From NCBI GenBank assembly GCA_034520745.1, contig JAXHNF010000023.1, forward strand, positions 62,001 to 126,000: 64,000 nt of DNA, in the 5' to 3' direction. The position numbers and the translations under genes are program-made. Source of the DNA: Alkalibacterium sp034520745 (GTDB lineage Bacteria > Bacillota > Bacilli > Lactobacillales > Carnobacteriaceae_A). The notes beneath the pieces were generated by a model. The model was not told where the DNA came from, did no database searches, and saw only the letters and a list, made by a program, of their open reading frames with translations. This document shows, in pieces, positions 27,479 through 37,648 of the stretch; within the stretch, counting starts at the first letter, position 1, and each line of letters starts with the position of its first letter.

Positions 27479-27778
27479 TTAGTCTTCTAGACGAACGATC
27501 ATATGACGTAAAATGTCATCATTGATACGTGCTAGGCGTTCAAATTCATTGATAGCTGCTGCATCTGAAGATTGCAGGTTTACCAAACGATATGTTCCAT
27601 CGCGGTATCCTTTAATTTCATACGCAAAACGGCGTTTCGCCCAGTCTTTTGATTCAGTTACTTCAGCACCGTTATCTTTTAAGATTGTTTCGAAGCGTTC
27701 TACTAAAGCTTTTTTACCATCTTCATCAAGATCAGGACGGATAATGTATAAGATTTCGTATTTAGCTGTTTGACTCAT
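27479..27778 (-). CDS. rpsF: 30S ribosomal protein bS6
   Basis: 99 residues, intact: MSQTAKYEILYIIRPDLDEDGKKALVERFETIL, then DWAKRRFAYEIKGYRDGTYRLVNLQSSD and the end RHMIVRLED. First gene of rpsF-ssb-rpsR, expressed from the promoter at 27865-27893. AAGGAGGTGAC precedes the start. Confidence 0.98.
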   Translation of the reverse strand: MSQTAKYEILYIIRPDLDEDGKKALVERFETILKDNGAEVTESKDWAKRRFAYEIKGYRDGTYRLVNLQSSDAAAINEFERLARINDDILRHMIVRLED

Positions 27779-27864
27779 CGTTGACTGTCACCTCCTTATG
27801 GACTTTGGCCCCTTCATTTGAAAGAGCAAGGAGAGTATTCTATATAGAGTACTCACTCCGAAAA

Positions 27865-27893
27865 ATTATAGCATACAACTGATAAAAAGACAA
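27865..27893 (-). promoter_or_regulatory. rpsF operon promoter
   Basis: TTGTCT (27893-27888), 17-nt spacer and TATAAT (27870-27865) on the minus strand. The leader of about 80 nt contains GAGTACTC/GAATACTC arms and could carry the S6:S18 feedback element, which I could not confirm. Confidence 0.75.
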
Positions 27894-27918
27894 GGATTCT
27901 TTTATTGATCTATGGAAA

Positions 27919-27960
27919 AAGAGAGAGCAGCCGGATACAGTGCCGGCTGCTCTCTCTTTG
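27919..27960 (-). terminator. gyrA terminator
   Basis: AGAGAGCAGCCGG pairs with CCGGCTGCTCTCT around a short loop with A and T flanks; ends the recF-gyrB-gyrA transcripts. Confidence 0.92.
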
Positions 27961-27989
27961 AGTTTAAGTGTCTGAAACAGATACGATAG

Positions 27990-30524
27990 TTATTCAGATT
28001 CTTTTTCTGAATCCTCAACTGTTTCACTTATTTCTTCGTTTGATGTTTCTTCTGGATCAGTTCAGGACTTCTTCACTTTCGTCATCCTGGTCATCTTCCG
28101 GTTCGACTTTTGCCAGGGTCGATACAAAGACATCTTCTTCCAGTTTCATCAGTCGGACACCTTGCGTGGCACGTCCGGTCTGTGAAATATTTTCTGCGTG
28201 GAATCTGATGATGACGCCACTCGTAGTGATCAGCATGATGTCTTCTTCGCCGTGAACAGTCTTAAGTCCGATAAGCGGACCGTTTCTGTCCGTAATATTG
28301 ACTGTTTTGACGCCTTTACCTCCGCGGCCTCTGATCGCATACTCGGAAGCGGCCGTACGTTTGCCGTATCCTTTTTCAGTAATGACCAGAACTTCAGACT
28401 CGGGGTCCAGAATATCCATGCCCACCACATAATCGTCTTCTCTCAGACGCACACCTCTGACACCTGCAGCAGATCGTCCCATGCTTCTGACGTCTTCTTC
28501 ATGGAAACTGACCGCGTAGCCCTGACGTGTTCCTACGACGACATGGTCTGAGCCGTGTGTCACGGCCACATTGATCAGTTCATCGTCTTCTTTCAGAACG
28601 ATCGCTTTCAGGCCGCTGGTCCTGATGTTCTCAAATTCAGAGAAAGCTGTGCGCTTCACCGTGCCCATACGTGTCGTAAAGAAGAGGTGATCTGTCTCCT
28701 TGGTCTCTCCTCTGGTACTGATGATGGCCTGTATGTTTTCATCGTTATCGATGCCCAGGAAGTTGATTGCCGGGATCCCTTTTGCTGTTCGTCCATATTC
28801 AGGGATCTCATAACCTTTGGCTTTGTACACTTTTCCGGTATTGGTAAAGAATAAAAGCAGGTCATGTGTCGAACAGGTGATCAGTGTCTCGACAAAATCA
28901 TCTGTGTTCGTTGTCATGCCTCTAACGCCGCGACCGCCGCGGTGCTGGGCCTTGAATTCGGAAATGGCCATGCGCTTCATATAGCCGTTGTGAGAGAGCG
29001 TGACAGCAATTTCTTCTTCTTCGATGAGGTCTTCATCTTCAATGCTGAGTGACTCGCCTACCAGGAGTTCGGTTCGGCGGTCATCTCCGTGCTTGTCCGC
29101 GATTTCTTCCAGTTCAGTCGCAATGATCTCATGGACCCGCTTGTGATCGGCCAGAATATCCGCAAGATCCTTAATCAGTTGGATCAGATCCTGATATTCG
29201 CCTTCGATTTTTTCTCTTTCCAGTCCTGTCAGACGCACCATGCGCATGTCCAAAATAGCCTGAGACTGACGGTCACTGAGACCGAACCGTTCCATCAAGG
29301 CGTTTTTGGCTACGTCCGCAGTCTTGGATCCTCTGATGATCGTGATGATCTCATCGATATGATCCAGGGCTATGCGCAGACCTTCAAGGATGTGCGCACG
29401 CGCTTCCGCTTTACGTTTATCGTATTCGGTCCTTCTTCGAATAACGATCCGCTGATGTTTCAGGTATTCAACGAGGATTTCTTTAAGCCCCAGTGTTTCG
29501 GGACTCCGTTGACGATGGCCAGCATATTGAAACCGAAAGATGTCTGCAGTGGTGTCATCTTATATAGATTATTCAGTATGATGCTTGCTGAAACGTCCCG
29601 TCTGACGTCAATGACTACACGCATGCCGTCCCTGTCCGACTCGTCGTTCAGATCGGTGATGCCTTCGATACGTTTGTCTCGAGCCAGATCAGCGATACGC
29701 TCGACGAGCTTGGCTTTATTGACTAAGTAAGGAATTTCATCCACGATGATGCGTTCTTTACCGTTGGGCTGCACTTCGATCCGGGTCTTGGCTCTCATTT
29801 TGATGGAGCCTCTGCCCGTCTCATAAGCTTTTCTGATCCCTGACTTGCCCAGCACCATACCCCCTGTCGGGAAATCCGGTCCGGGCAGAACTTCCATCAA
29901 TTCTGCAATCGTCGCGTCTTCGTTCTCCATTACGATACGGCAGGCTTTGATCACTTCTCTTAAATTATGCGGAGGAATATTCGTCGCCATACCGACAGCG
30001 ATCCCTGATGCCCCGTTGACAAGCAGGTTCGGGAAACGTGCCGGCAGTACGTTCGGTTCGCGTTCTGATCCGTCATAGTTGTCATGATAATCGATCGTAT
30101 CTTTATTTATATCACGCAGCATTTCCAGAGCCATCTTGCTCATTCTTGCTTCCGTATAACGCATGGCAGCGGCGCTGTCGCCGTCAATGGATCCGAAGTT
30201 CCCGTGTCCGTCGATCAGAGGGTTACGGAAACTGAAATCCTGTGACATGCGGACCATTGATTCGTAGATGGCCGAGTCGCCGTGCGGGCTGATACTCACC
30301 CATGACGTCTCCGACGATACGGGCTGATTTCTTAAAGGCTTTATCCGGCGTCATGCCGAGTTCATTCATTCCATATAAAATACGTCGATGCACAGGTTTC
30401 AGTCCGTCTCGTACATCGGGTAAAGCACGGGCAACGATTACACTCATCGCATAGTCTAAAAAGACTTTCTCATCTCGCTGGATAAGTTTATTTTTTCCAT
30501 GCGTGCTTCTCTTTCTTCAGTCAA
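27990..30524 (-). CDS. gyrA: DNA gyrase subunit A (frameshifted)
   Basis: DNA-cleaving and wrapping subunit of gyrase. Best start is the TTG at 30524, 7 nt after GGAGGAAG; an ATG at 30500 is a second choice. Reads DEKVFLDYAMSVIVARALPDVRDGLKPVHRR, then EYQPHGDSAIYESMVRM after removing one C near 30305, then AAMRYTEAR with the catalytic Tyr, a one-A deletion near 29480, a tower and coiled-coil region, and the C-terminal pinwheel with the GyrA-box QHRGGRG. A fourth indel near 28062 hides the acidic tail, which repaired ends TVEDSEKESE at 27990. About 845 residues. Confidence 0.97.
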
Positions 30525-30600
30525 AGTGATTCTTCCTCCTTAAGCAATTACACTACATCATTATCTATTTAATGTTTATAAACGTTAATATATTTATAAA

Positions 30601-32547
30601 TCAGACGTCGATATTTTCTACATACTGGGCATTTTCTTCGATGAACACCCGTCTTGGTTCCACTTTTTCACCCATGAGCATGTCAAAAACCAGATCGGCT
30701 TCGATCGCGTCTTCGACTGTGACCTGCAGCAGACGCCTGTTATCCGGATTCATCGTTGTTTCCCAGAGCTGTTCAGCATCCATTTCACCTAGTCCCTTAT
30801 AACGCTGAATGGAAGGTTTAGGAGACGCAGGAATGCTCTTAAGGTGTTCTTCCAATTCTCTCTCAGAATCCACGTAGACCTCTTTTTTACCCTGTTTGAT
30901 TTGATACAGTGGCGGCATCGCGACATAAACATAACCGGCTTCCACGACCGGACGCATGTAACGGTAAAACAGCGTCAGCAGGAACGTACGGATATGCGCC
31001 CCATCGACATCGGCATCGGTCATGATGATCAGCTTGTGGTAACGGGCCTTGTCGATTTGGAATTCTTCACCGAACCCGGTTCCCATAGCTGTAAAGAGTG
31101 AACGGATTTCTTCATTGGCCAGGATGCGGTCGATCGATGCTTTTTCGACGTTCAATATTTTCCCTCGAATCGGCAGGATCGCCTGGAACAGGCGTGAACG
31201 TCCCTGTTTCGCTGAACCGCCGGCAGAATCTCCCTCAACGATGAAGATCTCTGATTTCTCAGGGTCTTTTGACGAACAGTCGGCCAGCTTGCCGGGCAGA
31301 TTGCTGATCTCCAGACCGTTTTTCTTCCGTGTCACTTCACGTGCACGTTTGGCCGCCAGACGGGCCTTGGCCGCAAGCAGGGCTTTTTCTATGATCTTCT
31401 TCCCTACCTGAGGATTTTCAACCAGGAAACGGTTGAAATGCTCGCTGAAGAGACGGTCCGTGATCGTTCTTACTTCTGAATTGCCCAGTTTCGTTTTTGT
31501 CTGTCCCTCAAACTGAGGATCCGGATGCTTGATGCTCAAAACGATGGTGAGCCCTTCTCTTGCATCTTCGCCGCTTAAATTTTCTTCATTTTCTTTGAGC
31601 AGTTTGTTTCGTTTCGCATAGTCATTGATGATACGCGTGAGTGCTGTTTTGAAGCCGGACTCATGCATCCCGCCTTCATAGGTATGGATGTTGTTGGCAA
31701 AACTCATGATGTTGGTGTGATAACCGTCTGTGTGCTGCATGGCAACTTCAACCGTTATCCCTTCTTGCTCGCCTTCAAGGAAAATCGGTTCATCATACAG
31801 AACAGTTTTGCTTTGGTTGAGGAACTCCACGTAACTTTTTATGCCGCCATCGTATTCATACTCCAGGCGAATGGGCTTTTCATGCCGCTGATCTTCGATC
31901 GAAATAGCCAGACCGCGGTTCAAGAAAGCCAGTTCACGGATACGTGTGGCCAGTTTATTGAAATCATACACGGTCGTTTCCTGAAAAATCTCTGCGTCTG
32001 CCTTGAAGCGGACCACTGTCCCCGACTTATCGGAGTCACCGATTTCTTTCAGATCGGTGACAACATCGCCGCGTTCAAAACGCATGTGATGGATCTTACC
32101 GTTTTTGTGTACATCGACTTCCAGAAATTCCGAGAGTGCATTGACGACCGAAGAGCCAACGCCGTGAAGGCCGCCTGAGACTTTGTAGCCACCGCCACCG
32201 AATTTACCGCCGGCGTGCAAGATCGTGAAGACTGTCTCCACTGCGGGACGTCCCGTCTTTTCCTGGATATCGATCGGTATCCCACGGCCGTCATCACTGA
32301 CTTCGACGATATTGTCAGGTTTTATGATAATATCAATGTTACTTGCATGGCCTGCCATGGCTTCATCGATCGAATTATCGACGATTTCCCAGACCAGGTG
32401 ATGCAGACCTACAGAACTGGTGCTCCCGATATACATGCCCGGACGCTTTCTGACCGCTTCCAGACCTTCCAGTACCTGAATCTGACTGGCATTGTATTCT
32501 TCTCTTAATTCTTCGACTTCTTTTGGCGTTAATTTTTCATCTGCCAC
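30601..32547 (-). CDS. gyrB: DNA gyrase subunit B
   Basis: ATPase subunit of gyrase. GTG start at 32547 with GGAGAG upstream, one base after the recF stop. 648 residues, intact. GHKL ATPase: LEGLEAVRKRPGMYIGS, VDNSIDEAMAGH, DDGRGIPI and GGGYKVSGGLHGVGSSVVNAL. The TOPRIM domain carries EIFIVEGDSAGGSAKQGR and the metal-binding DADVDGAHIRT. It ends RRVFIEENAQYVENIDV. Part of the yaaA-recF-gyrB-gyrA operon. Confidence 0.98.
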   Translation of the reverse strand: MADEKLTPKEVEELREEYNASQIQVLEGLEAVRKRPGMYIGSTSSVGLHHLVWEIVDNSIDEAMAGHASNIDIIIKPDNIVEVSDDGRGIPIDIQEKTGRPAVETVFTILHAGGKFGGGGYKVSGGLHGVGSSVVNALSEFLEVDVHKNGKIHHMRFERGDVVTDLKEIGDSDKSGTVVRFKADAEIFQETTVYDFNKLATRIRELAFLNRGLAISIEDQRHEKPIRLEYEYDGGIKSYVEFLNQSKTVLYDEPIFLEGEQEGITVEVAMQHTDGYHTNIMSFANNIHTYEGGMHESGFKTALTRIINDYAKRNKLLKENEENLSGEDAREGLTIVLSIKHPDPQFEGQTKTKLGNSEVRTITDRLFSEHFNRFLVENPQVGKKIIEKALLAAKARLAAKRAREVTRKKNGLEISNLPGKLADCSSKDPEKSEIFIVEGDSAGGSAKQGRSRLFQAILPIRGKILNVEKASIDRILANEEIRSLFTAMGTGFGEEFQIDKARYHKLIIMTDADVDGAHIRTFLLTLFYRYMRPVVEAGYVYVAMPPLYQIKQGKKEVYVDSERELEEHLKSIPASPKPSIQRYKGLGEMDAEQLWETTMNPDNRRLLQVTVEDAIEADLVFDMLMGEKVEPRRVFIEENAQYVENIDV

Positions 32548-32548
32548 T

Positions 32549-33670
32549 TTATTCACTCTCCATTTCAATCTGTCCATCTCGGACGGTAAAAATCCTCGGG
32601 TCATGGAGCAATTCTTTCTTGACTCCATCCAGGCTGGTCGTTGTTAAAAAAGTCTGTACGCGGTCCTGGATCGACCGCAGTAAATGTGTCTGACGGTCGT
32701 CATCCAGTTCGCTCAATACATCGTCCAATAATAAAACGGGGTACTCCCCCGTCATTTCCTTCATCAATTCGATTTCTGCCAGTTTCACGCTCAGTGCCGT
32801 GGTCCGCTGCTGGCCCTGTGAACCGTATGTCTGCACATTCTTTTCGTTCACATAAAAACGGACATCATCGCGGTGCGGACCCGACAGTGTGGTTCCCTGA
32901 TCGATCTCTCGGCGTTCGTTCTTTTTATACTGGTCAAGCAGATCTTTCATGACCTGTTCTTTGTCTTTTTCAGAATTCAAAGGCACTGAGGACGCATACT
33001 CGAGTGTCAGCACTTCTTTTTGCTGCGAGATCTCTGAATGGATGGGCTGCGCCCACTTTTCCAGTCGCTTGACAAAAGAAAAGCGTTCAGCAAGCACCTC
33101 CGCACCTTCTGCCGCTAATTGTTCGTTCAGTATCGATAAGTATGTCTGATCGATCTTGCCTTTTTTCCGGTTCTGTTTTAAGTAGGCATTGCGCTGCTTG
33201 AGGATTTTCTGGTATTCGACCAGATGATACAGATAGATCGCGCTCATCTGTCCCATTTCCATATCCAGAAACTTCCGTCTGACAGAAGGCGAGCCTTTAA
33301 CTAACGCCAGGTCTTCCGGCGCGAACAGGATCACATTCAGATGACCGATATAGGCACTTAATTTCTTCTGTTCCAGATGGTTCAGTCTGGCTTTTTTCCC
33401 TTTTTTGGACAGAACGATTTCAAGCGGATAGGTCGTCTTCCTGGTCTCCACTTTCCCTGTCACTTTGGCAAAATCCTGATCCCAGCCGATGAGTTCTTTG
33501 TCATTGGCTGTCCGGTGACTTCTGGCCATAGCCAAAACGTAGATGCTCTCCATCATATTCGTCTTGCCTTGGGCATTCTCTCCGAGAAAAACATTGATTT
33601 TCTCAGAAAAGACCGCTTCCGCTGTTTCGTAATTCCTGTATCCTTTTAAAGACAGTTCTTTTAAAAACAT
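32549..33670 (-). CDS. recF: DNA replication and repair protein RecF
   Basis: SMC-like ATPase that helps RecA load at gaps. 373 residues, intact. MFLKELSLKGYRNYETAEAVF, Walker A LGENAQGKTNMMESIY, signature motif LSGPHRDD, Walker B PVLLLDDVLSELDDDRQ. The start lies 2 nt after the yaaA stop and the stop 1 nt before gyrB, so the three are translated in close coupling. Confidence 0.97.
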   Translation of the reverse strand: MFLKELSLKGYRNYETAEAVFSEKINVFLGENAQGKTNMMESIYVLAMARSHRTANDKELIGWDQDFAKVTGKVETRKTTYPLEIVLSKKGKKARLNHLEQKKLSAYIGHLNVILFAPEDLALVKGSPSVRRKFLDMEMGQMSAIYLYHLVEYQKILKQRNAYLKQNRKKGKIDQTYLSILNEQLAAEGAEVLAERFSFVKRLEKWAQPIHSEISQQKEVLTLEYASSVPLNSEKDKEQVMKDLLDQYKKNERREIDQGTTLSGPHRDDVRFYVNEKNVQTYGSQGQQRTTALSVKLAEIELMKEMTGEYPVLLLDDVLSELDDDRQTHLLRSIQDRVQTFLTTTSLDGVKKELLHDPRIFTVRDGQIEMESE

Positions 33671-33672
33671 TC

Positions 33673-33902
33673 CTATTCTCCGTCAGCGTCTGATTGGATC
33701 GTATAGGTCCCGAATTCTTGGATTTTGATCGTGTCTCCGTGATACAGCTTTCTACCCCGACGATTCTCAGGTTCGCCGTTGACCCAGATCGGTATTCCAT
33801 CAGAAACGGTTTGGCCATGCCGCCGCTGGAAATGATGCTGGCATGTTTCAGGAATTGCCCCAGTGTGATCATCGAATCATCGATTTTAATTGTTTCAGTC
33901 AT
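33673..33902 (-). CDS. yaaA: S4-domain RNA-binding protein YaaA/RlbA (frameshifted)
   Basis: Small S4-like protein nearly always between dnaN and recF. ATG at 33902 with AAGGAG 8 nt upstream: MTETIKIDDSMITLGQFLKHASIISSGGMAKPFLME. An indel near 33805 breaks the frame; the next frame carries IWVNGEPENRRGRKLYHGDTIKIQEFGTYTIQSDADGE, the expected S4 end. Repaired length about 76 residues. Thought to act in ribosome assembly. Confidence 0.9.
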
Positions 33903-33965
33903 GTTCACGACTCCTTAAAAGTAAAGACGTGGAAAACGCGCCACGTCCACTCAGTTTCTCTCTAT

Positions 33966-33994
33966 ATTATACCTTAAACAGGGATTTAAAACAA
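33966..33994 (-). promoter_or_regulatory. yaaA-recF-gyrB-gyrA promoter
   Basis: TTGTTT (33994-33989), 17-nt spacer and TATAAT (33971-33966) on the minus strand. Confidence 0.75.
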
Positions 33995-34151
33995 ATTTAT
34001 GTGGGAAATAATGCATTCTAATCGATTTTAAAGTATCAGCGGTAAAAACTTCTTTTGATACTGAAATGAGCTTAGAGAGTAAATTTTGAATCGTTTGCGC
34101 ATTTCAAGTACTAAAATCAGCTGAAGGCTCAGACAGATAAATGATCTGAAA

Positions 34152-34183
34152 GCAAAAAAAGACCCGGTCAGGGTCTTTTTTAC
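34152..34183 (-). terminator. dnaN terminator
   Basis: AAAAAAGACCC pairs with GGGTCTTTTTT around a short loop, just after the dnaN stop. The remaining dnaN-yaaA spacer shows nothing else I can name. Confidence 0.9.
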
Positions 34184-34195
34184 GGTCTCAGTACT

Positions 34196-35335
34196 TTAAG
34201 AGGATGTTCTGATCGGTGTGATCAGCTGAATGAACTCATTGCTGTCATCACTTGGGACCAGGACAAACGGACGGAGTGTAGAGATCAGTTTGACGGTGAT
34301 CTCCACAGGACCGAACGTTGTCAGGGCAGCTTTCAGGTAATCCGGGTTAAAGGAAATCTCCATTGTTTCACCGTCTAGAGCGGTATAAGAAACTTGTTCA
34401 TTCACGCGTCCGACTTCCGGTGAGTTTCCTGTGATTTCCACACTGTTCTCATTGACCGTCAGTTTAACGACGTTGTTTTTTCCTTCATGTGACAATAAGC
34501 TGGCACGTTCCACGGCACCCAGCAGAACGTTTGCATCCAAGGTCAGCTGAGTAGAGGAGTTATCAGGAATCAGACGATCCGTATCCGGATAATTACCTTC
34601 CAGCAGTCGTGAATAGAAATAAGTATCTTCCGTTTTGAAGAGGATCTGATTTTCAGCCACAGCGACTTCGATTTCATCCAGACTGTCATCGAGCAGACGG
34701 GTCAGTTCCTGCAGGCTTTTTCCTGGAATGACCAGATCATGAGACAAGCCTTCGGTTCCTTCGATCGGGATCACGCGCTGACTCAAGCGGTGACTGTCTG
34801 TCGCAACAGCCTTAAGCTTGCCGTCTTGGATCGTAAAGTGGATCCCTGTGAGTATCGGACGACTTTCATGCGTCGATACGGCAATAACGGTCTGTTTGAT
34901 GATCTTTTTAAGTAAGTTGACCGGTAGTGTAAATGACTGGGCTGTGTCGATTTCCGGCAGATGCGGATAGTTCATGGCATCCAGTCCGTTGATCACAAAG
35001 GCCGAAGAAGCTGAAGTGATCGATGTCTGCAGGCCATCTTTGACTTCCACAGTAAATGTTTCGTCCGGTAATTTGTTGACGATGTCACTGAAGAAACGTG
35101 CCGGCTGCAGGACGATCTGCCCGGTTTCTTCAATAGTGAGCCCGGCTTTGTCATCAGAAACACTCAAGAGCGTTTCGATGGAAATATCAGAGTTGCTCCC
35201 TGTCATTTTAATGCCTTCAGAATCAGCGATGAGTTTGATCCCTGTTAATATCGGAATGGTTGCGCGAGATGAAACAGCTAACTGGACATCTTTTAATTTC
35301 TTTAAGAAAGTTGATCGATTGACTGTGAATTTCAT
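34196..35335 (-). CDS. dnaN: DNA polymerase III beta sliding clamp
   Basis: Ring-shaped processivity clamp. ATG at 35335 (MKFTVNRSTFLKKLKDVQLAVSSRATIPIL), 6 nt after GGAGG. 379 residues, intact, three clamp domains. Marks include NGLDAMNYPHLPEID, ESRPILTGIHFTI and VATDSHRLSQRVI, and the C-terminus RPFVLVPSDDSNEFIQLITPIRTSS, which forms part of the partner-binding pocket. The dnaA-dnaN spacer (35342-35525) carries DnaA boxes. Confidence 0.98.
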   Translation of the reverse strand: MKFTVNRSTFLKKLKDVQLAVSSRATIPILTGIKLIADSEGIKMTGSNSDISIETLLSVSDDKAGLTIEETGQIVLQPARFFSDIVNKLPDETFTVEVKDGLQTSITSASSAFVINGLDAMNYPHLPEIDTAQSFTLPVNLLKKIIKQTVIAVSTHESRPILTGIHFTIQDGKLKAVATDSHRLSQRVIPIEGTEGLSHDLVIPGKSLQELTRLLDDSLDEIEVAVAENQILFKTEDTYFYSRLLEGNYPDTDRLIPDNSSTQLTLDANVLLGAVERASLLSHEGKNNVVKLTVNENSVEITGNSPEVGRVNEQVSYTALDGETMEISFNPDYLKAALTTFGPVEITVKLISTLRPFVLVPSDDSNEFIQLITPIRTSS

Positions 35336-35415
35336 AGTCATCCTCCATTTTTTAAATTAGTACCCTGAATGTCTATTATATATTAATATAAAGACTTAGT
35401 AATAGTAGTAGGGCC

Positions 35416-35517
35416 TGTGTATACTGTGGAAAACATAAAAACCATTTAGAATCAGAGGTTTTCCACCTGTGGACAAGTTGTGTATAAGGTTGTGTCCAAC
35501 TTGATGGTTTATCCACA
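35416..35517. promoter_or_regulatory. oriC, dnaA-dnaN side: DnaA boxes
   Basis: Perfect boxes at 35479-35487 (inverted TTATACACA) and 35509-35517 (TTATCCACA), plus a one-mismatch copy at 35416-35424. Together with the group upstream of dnaA this makes a bipartite origin of the Bacillus kind. Confidence 0.85.
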
Positions 35518-35525
35518 GCTCTGTT

Positions 35526-36860
35526 TTACAGACTTTTCTTGATTTCCTCGATCTGATCTCTCATTTCACCGTTATCTTCTTCATTCAATACTTTTTTGAT
35601 CTTCTCATGTGCATGAATGACAGTGGTGTGATCCTTGCCTCCAAACTCCTTACCGATCTTAGGTAAAGATGTGCTGGTCAGCTCTCTTGACAGATACATT
35701 GCGATCTGACGCGGAAGAACGATCTGCCTGACTCGTTTTTTCCCTTTCAGATCCGCCAGCGAAATCTGATAGTACTTGCTGACTTTCTGCTGGATCGAGG
35801 CGATCGATACGTTCTGTTTGGCGTCGGTCTTGATCATGCTTTTCAGTGCATCGGCGGCAAGACTGGTGGTAATGTCGTTGCGCTGTATGGCGGAATAGGC
35901 CTGAACACGAACAAGGGCGCCTTCGAGTTCGCGTATATTGGAATCGATCTGACCGGCAATATAGCTCAGCGTGTCATTGGGGATCTCGAGCCCTTCAGCA
36001 TTGGCTTTCTTGCGCAGGATAGCAATACGAGTCTCCAGATCTGGGGGTGTAATGTCAACGGACAAGCCCCAGGCAAAGCGGGAAACAAGACGTTCCTGCA
36101 GTTTAGGGATCTCATTGGGCAGACGGTCACTTGTCAGAACGATCTGCTTGCGGTCATCGTAGAGCGCATTGAAGGTATGGAAGAATTCTTCCTGCGTGCC
36201 TTCCTTGTCTGCAAAAAACTGGATGTCATCGACCAGAAGCAGGTCCACGTTCCGGTAATTCTGTCTGAATTTTTCCTGTGTGCGGTTCTGAATCGAATTG
36301 ATGAAATCATTGGCAAAATTTTCACTGGAGACATATTTGATCCGTGCATTCGGATTGATCTGCAGATACTGATGCCCAATGGCGTGCATCAGGTGGGTCT
36401 TGCCTAAACCGACGCCGCCGTAAAAGAAGAGGGGATTGTAGATAGTTCCCGGTTCTTCAGCAACGACCAGGGCTGCCGCATGCGCCATCTGATTGCCTTT
36501 ACCGATGACAAAGGTATCAAACGTATACTTGCTGTTCAAGGTGCTGGATTTTGTCTGGGATGTGAACTGATCGACCAGTTCTTCAGTATCTTTTTCTTCG
36601 AACGTGGCCTGTTCTTCTGCTGTGACAAATAAAGGAGAAACTTCCCGTCCTAAAAATTCGTATAAGTATTCAACGACTCTAGTAGAAAGGTTGTTTTTCC
36701 AGTATTCCTTATGCAGCGTAGAAGGGACTTCGATCGTGATCGATTTTTCAGAGAGTCTGACGAGGTTCGCGCTTTGGATCCAAGTGTCATAGCTGACTTT
36801 TGATAGTGTTTCATTGAATTTTTCCTGAAGATATGTCCATACGGTCTGCATGTCGTCCAT
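35526..36860 (-). CDS. dnaA: Chromosomal replication initiator DnaA
   Basis: Origin-binding AAA+ initiator. 444 residues, intact; ATG at 36860 after GAGGAGGAAAA. Domain I about 1-75 (VWTYLQEKFNETLSKVSYDTWIQS), a linker, then the AAA+ domain with Walker A GGVGLGKT at 148-155, Walker B LLLVDDIQFF and sensor motifs. The C-terminal helix-turn-helix shows the DnaA signature IGKEFGGKDHTTVIHAHEKI near residue 410. DnaA boxes on both sides indicate autoregulation. Confidence 0.99.
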   Translation of the reverse strand: MDDMQTVWTYLQEKFNETLSKVSYDTWIQSANLVRLSEKSITIEVPSTLHKEYWKNNLSTRVVEYLYEFLGREVSPLFVTAEEQATFEEKDTEELVDQFTSQTKSSTLNSKYTFDTFVIGKGNQMAHAAALVVAEEPGTIYNPLFFYGGVGLGKTHLMHAIGHQYLQINPNARIKYVSSENFANDFINSIQNRTQEKFRQNYRNVDLLLVDDIQFFADKEGTQEEFFHTFNALYDDRKQIVLTSDRLPNEIPKLQERLVSRFAWGLSVDITPPDLETRIAILRKKANAEGLEIPNDTLSYIAGQIDSNIRELEGALVRVQAYSAIQRNDITTSLAADALKSMIKTDAKQNVSIASIQQKVSKYYQISLADLKGKKRVRQIVLPRQIAMYLSRELTSTSLPKIGKEFGGKDHTTVIHAHEKIKKVLNEEDNGEMRDQIEEIKKSL

Positions 36861-36909
36861 ATTTTTCCTCCTCGCCGTAAAGTTACTTTTATTATTTTAT
36901 CACGTCTTG

Positions 36910-37210
36910 ATTCAGTTTTCCACAGTTGGATAAAATTGTTAGTAAAAATTCCACAGGATGTAAATAAAGATATCCACAGGCTGGAAAAGAATGTTAATAA
37001 CGTTATATAAGGACGGATTTTTAACAAGAAATGTGGATAACTATTCCGTTTAAGTTGTTTTAACAGCAATGTTTTTCATAGTTATGCACAACTCCAGTGA
37101 ACCTGTGTACGGTTTCTTTGAACACCCTGTGCAACTGTGGATAATGTGAGGACAAGCAGGTGGACAAGAATTTTAGGAAATGGACTTGTTCTTAACATGT
37201 GGATATCTTT
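36910..37210. promoter_or_regulatory. oriC, upstream of dnaA: DnaA boxes
   Basis: Perfect boxes at 37032-37040 (inverted), 37082-37090 (TTATGCACA) and 37136-37144 (inverted), with near-matches around 36970 and 37198-37206. AT-rich stretches lie at 36880-36900 and 37220-37340. Genes point away from this spacer on both sides, as expected at an origin. Confidence 0.9.
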
Positions 37211-37277
37211 GTGGCATAACTTTTCCGCTCTTTTTCTAAAACAGATGAAATTTCAGAGGATTGATGTTAAAATAAAC

Positions 37278-37306
37278 TTGACAAACTGTGAAATGTTTTC
37301 TAAAAT
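37278..37306 (+). promoter_or_regulatory. rpmH promoter
   Basis: TTGACA (37278-37283), 17-nt spacer and TAAAAT (37301-37306), about 95 nt before rpmH. Confidence 0.8.
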
Positions 37307-37398
37307 AACATAGTCTGTCTATATAGTGTAAAGTGATAGTCTGATATTGCTTATATTAAGTACAGAAGACAAAGGAAAGATTCAGGAGGTGTTCGCCA

Positions 37399-37539
37399 AT
37401 GGCACAAGGATTAACATATCAACCAAAAAAACGTAAACGTCAAAGAGTACATGGATTCAGAAAACGTATGAGTACAAAAAACGGGCGTAGAGTATTGAAA
37501 AACAGACGTCGTAAAGGAAGAAAAAGAATTTCTGCTTAA
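37399..37539 (+). CDS. rpmH: 50S ribosomal protein bL34
   Basis: 46 residues: MAQGLTYQPKKRKRQRVHGF, then RKRMSTKNGRRVLKNRRRKG and the end RKRISA. AGGAGGTG at 37384-37391 precedes it. The VHGFRKRM core is diagnostic. The N-terminus MAQGLTYQP differs from the common MKRTYQP. First gene of rpmH-rnpA-yidC-jag. Confidence 0.97.
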   Translation: MAQGLTYQPKKRKRQRVHGFRKRMSTKNGRRVLKNRRRKGRKRISA

Positions 37540-37648
37540 TGACGACAGGCGACGGAAGCTTCTTGCTGGGATATTTAGTGAGAGCTCGTTGCCTTTTTTT
37601 TATTTATTTTTAGAAATTACTTAGTTAATGAAGAAAGATGGGGACTCA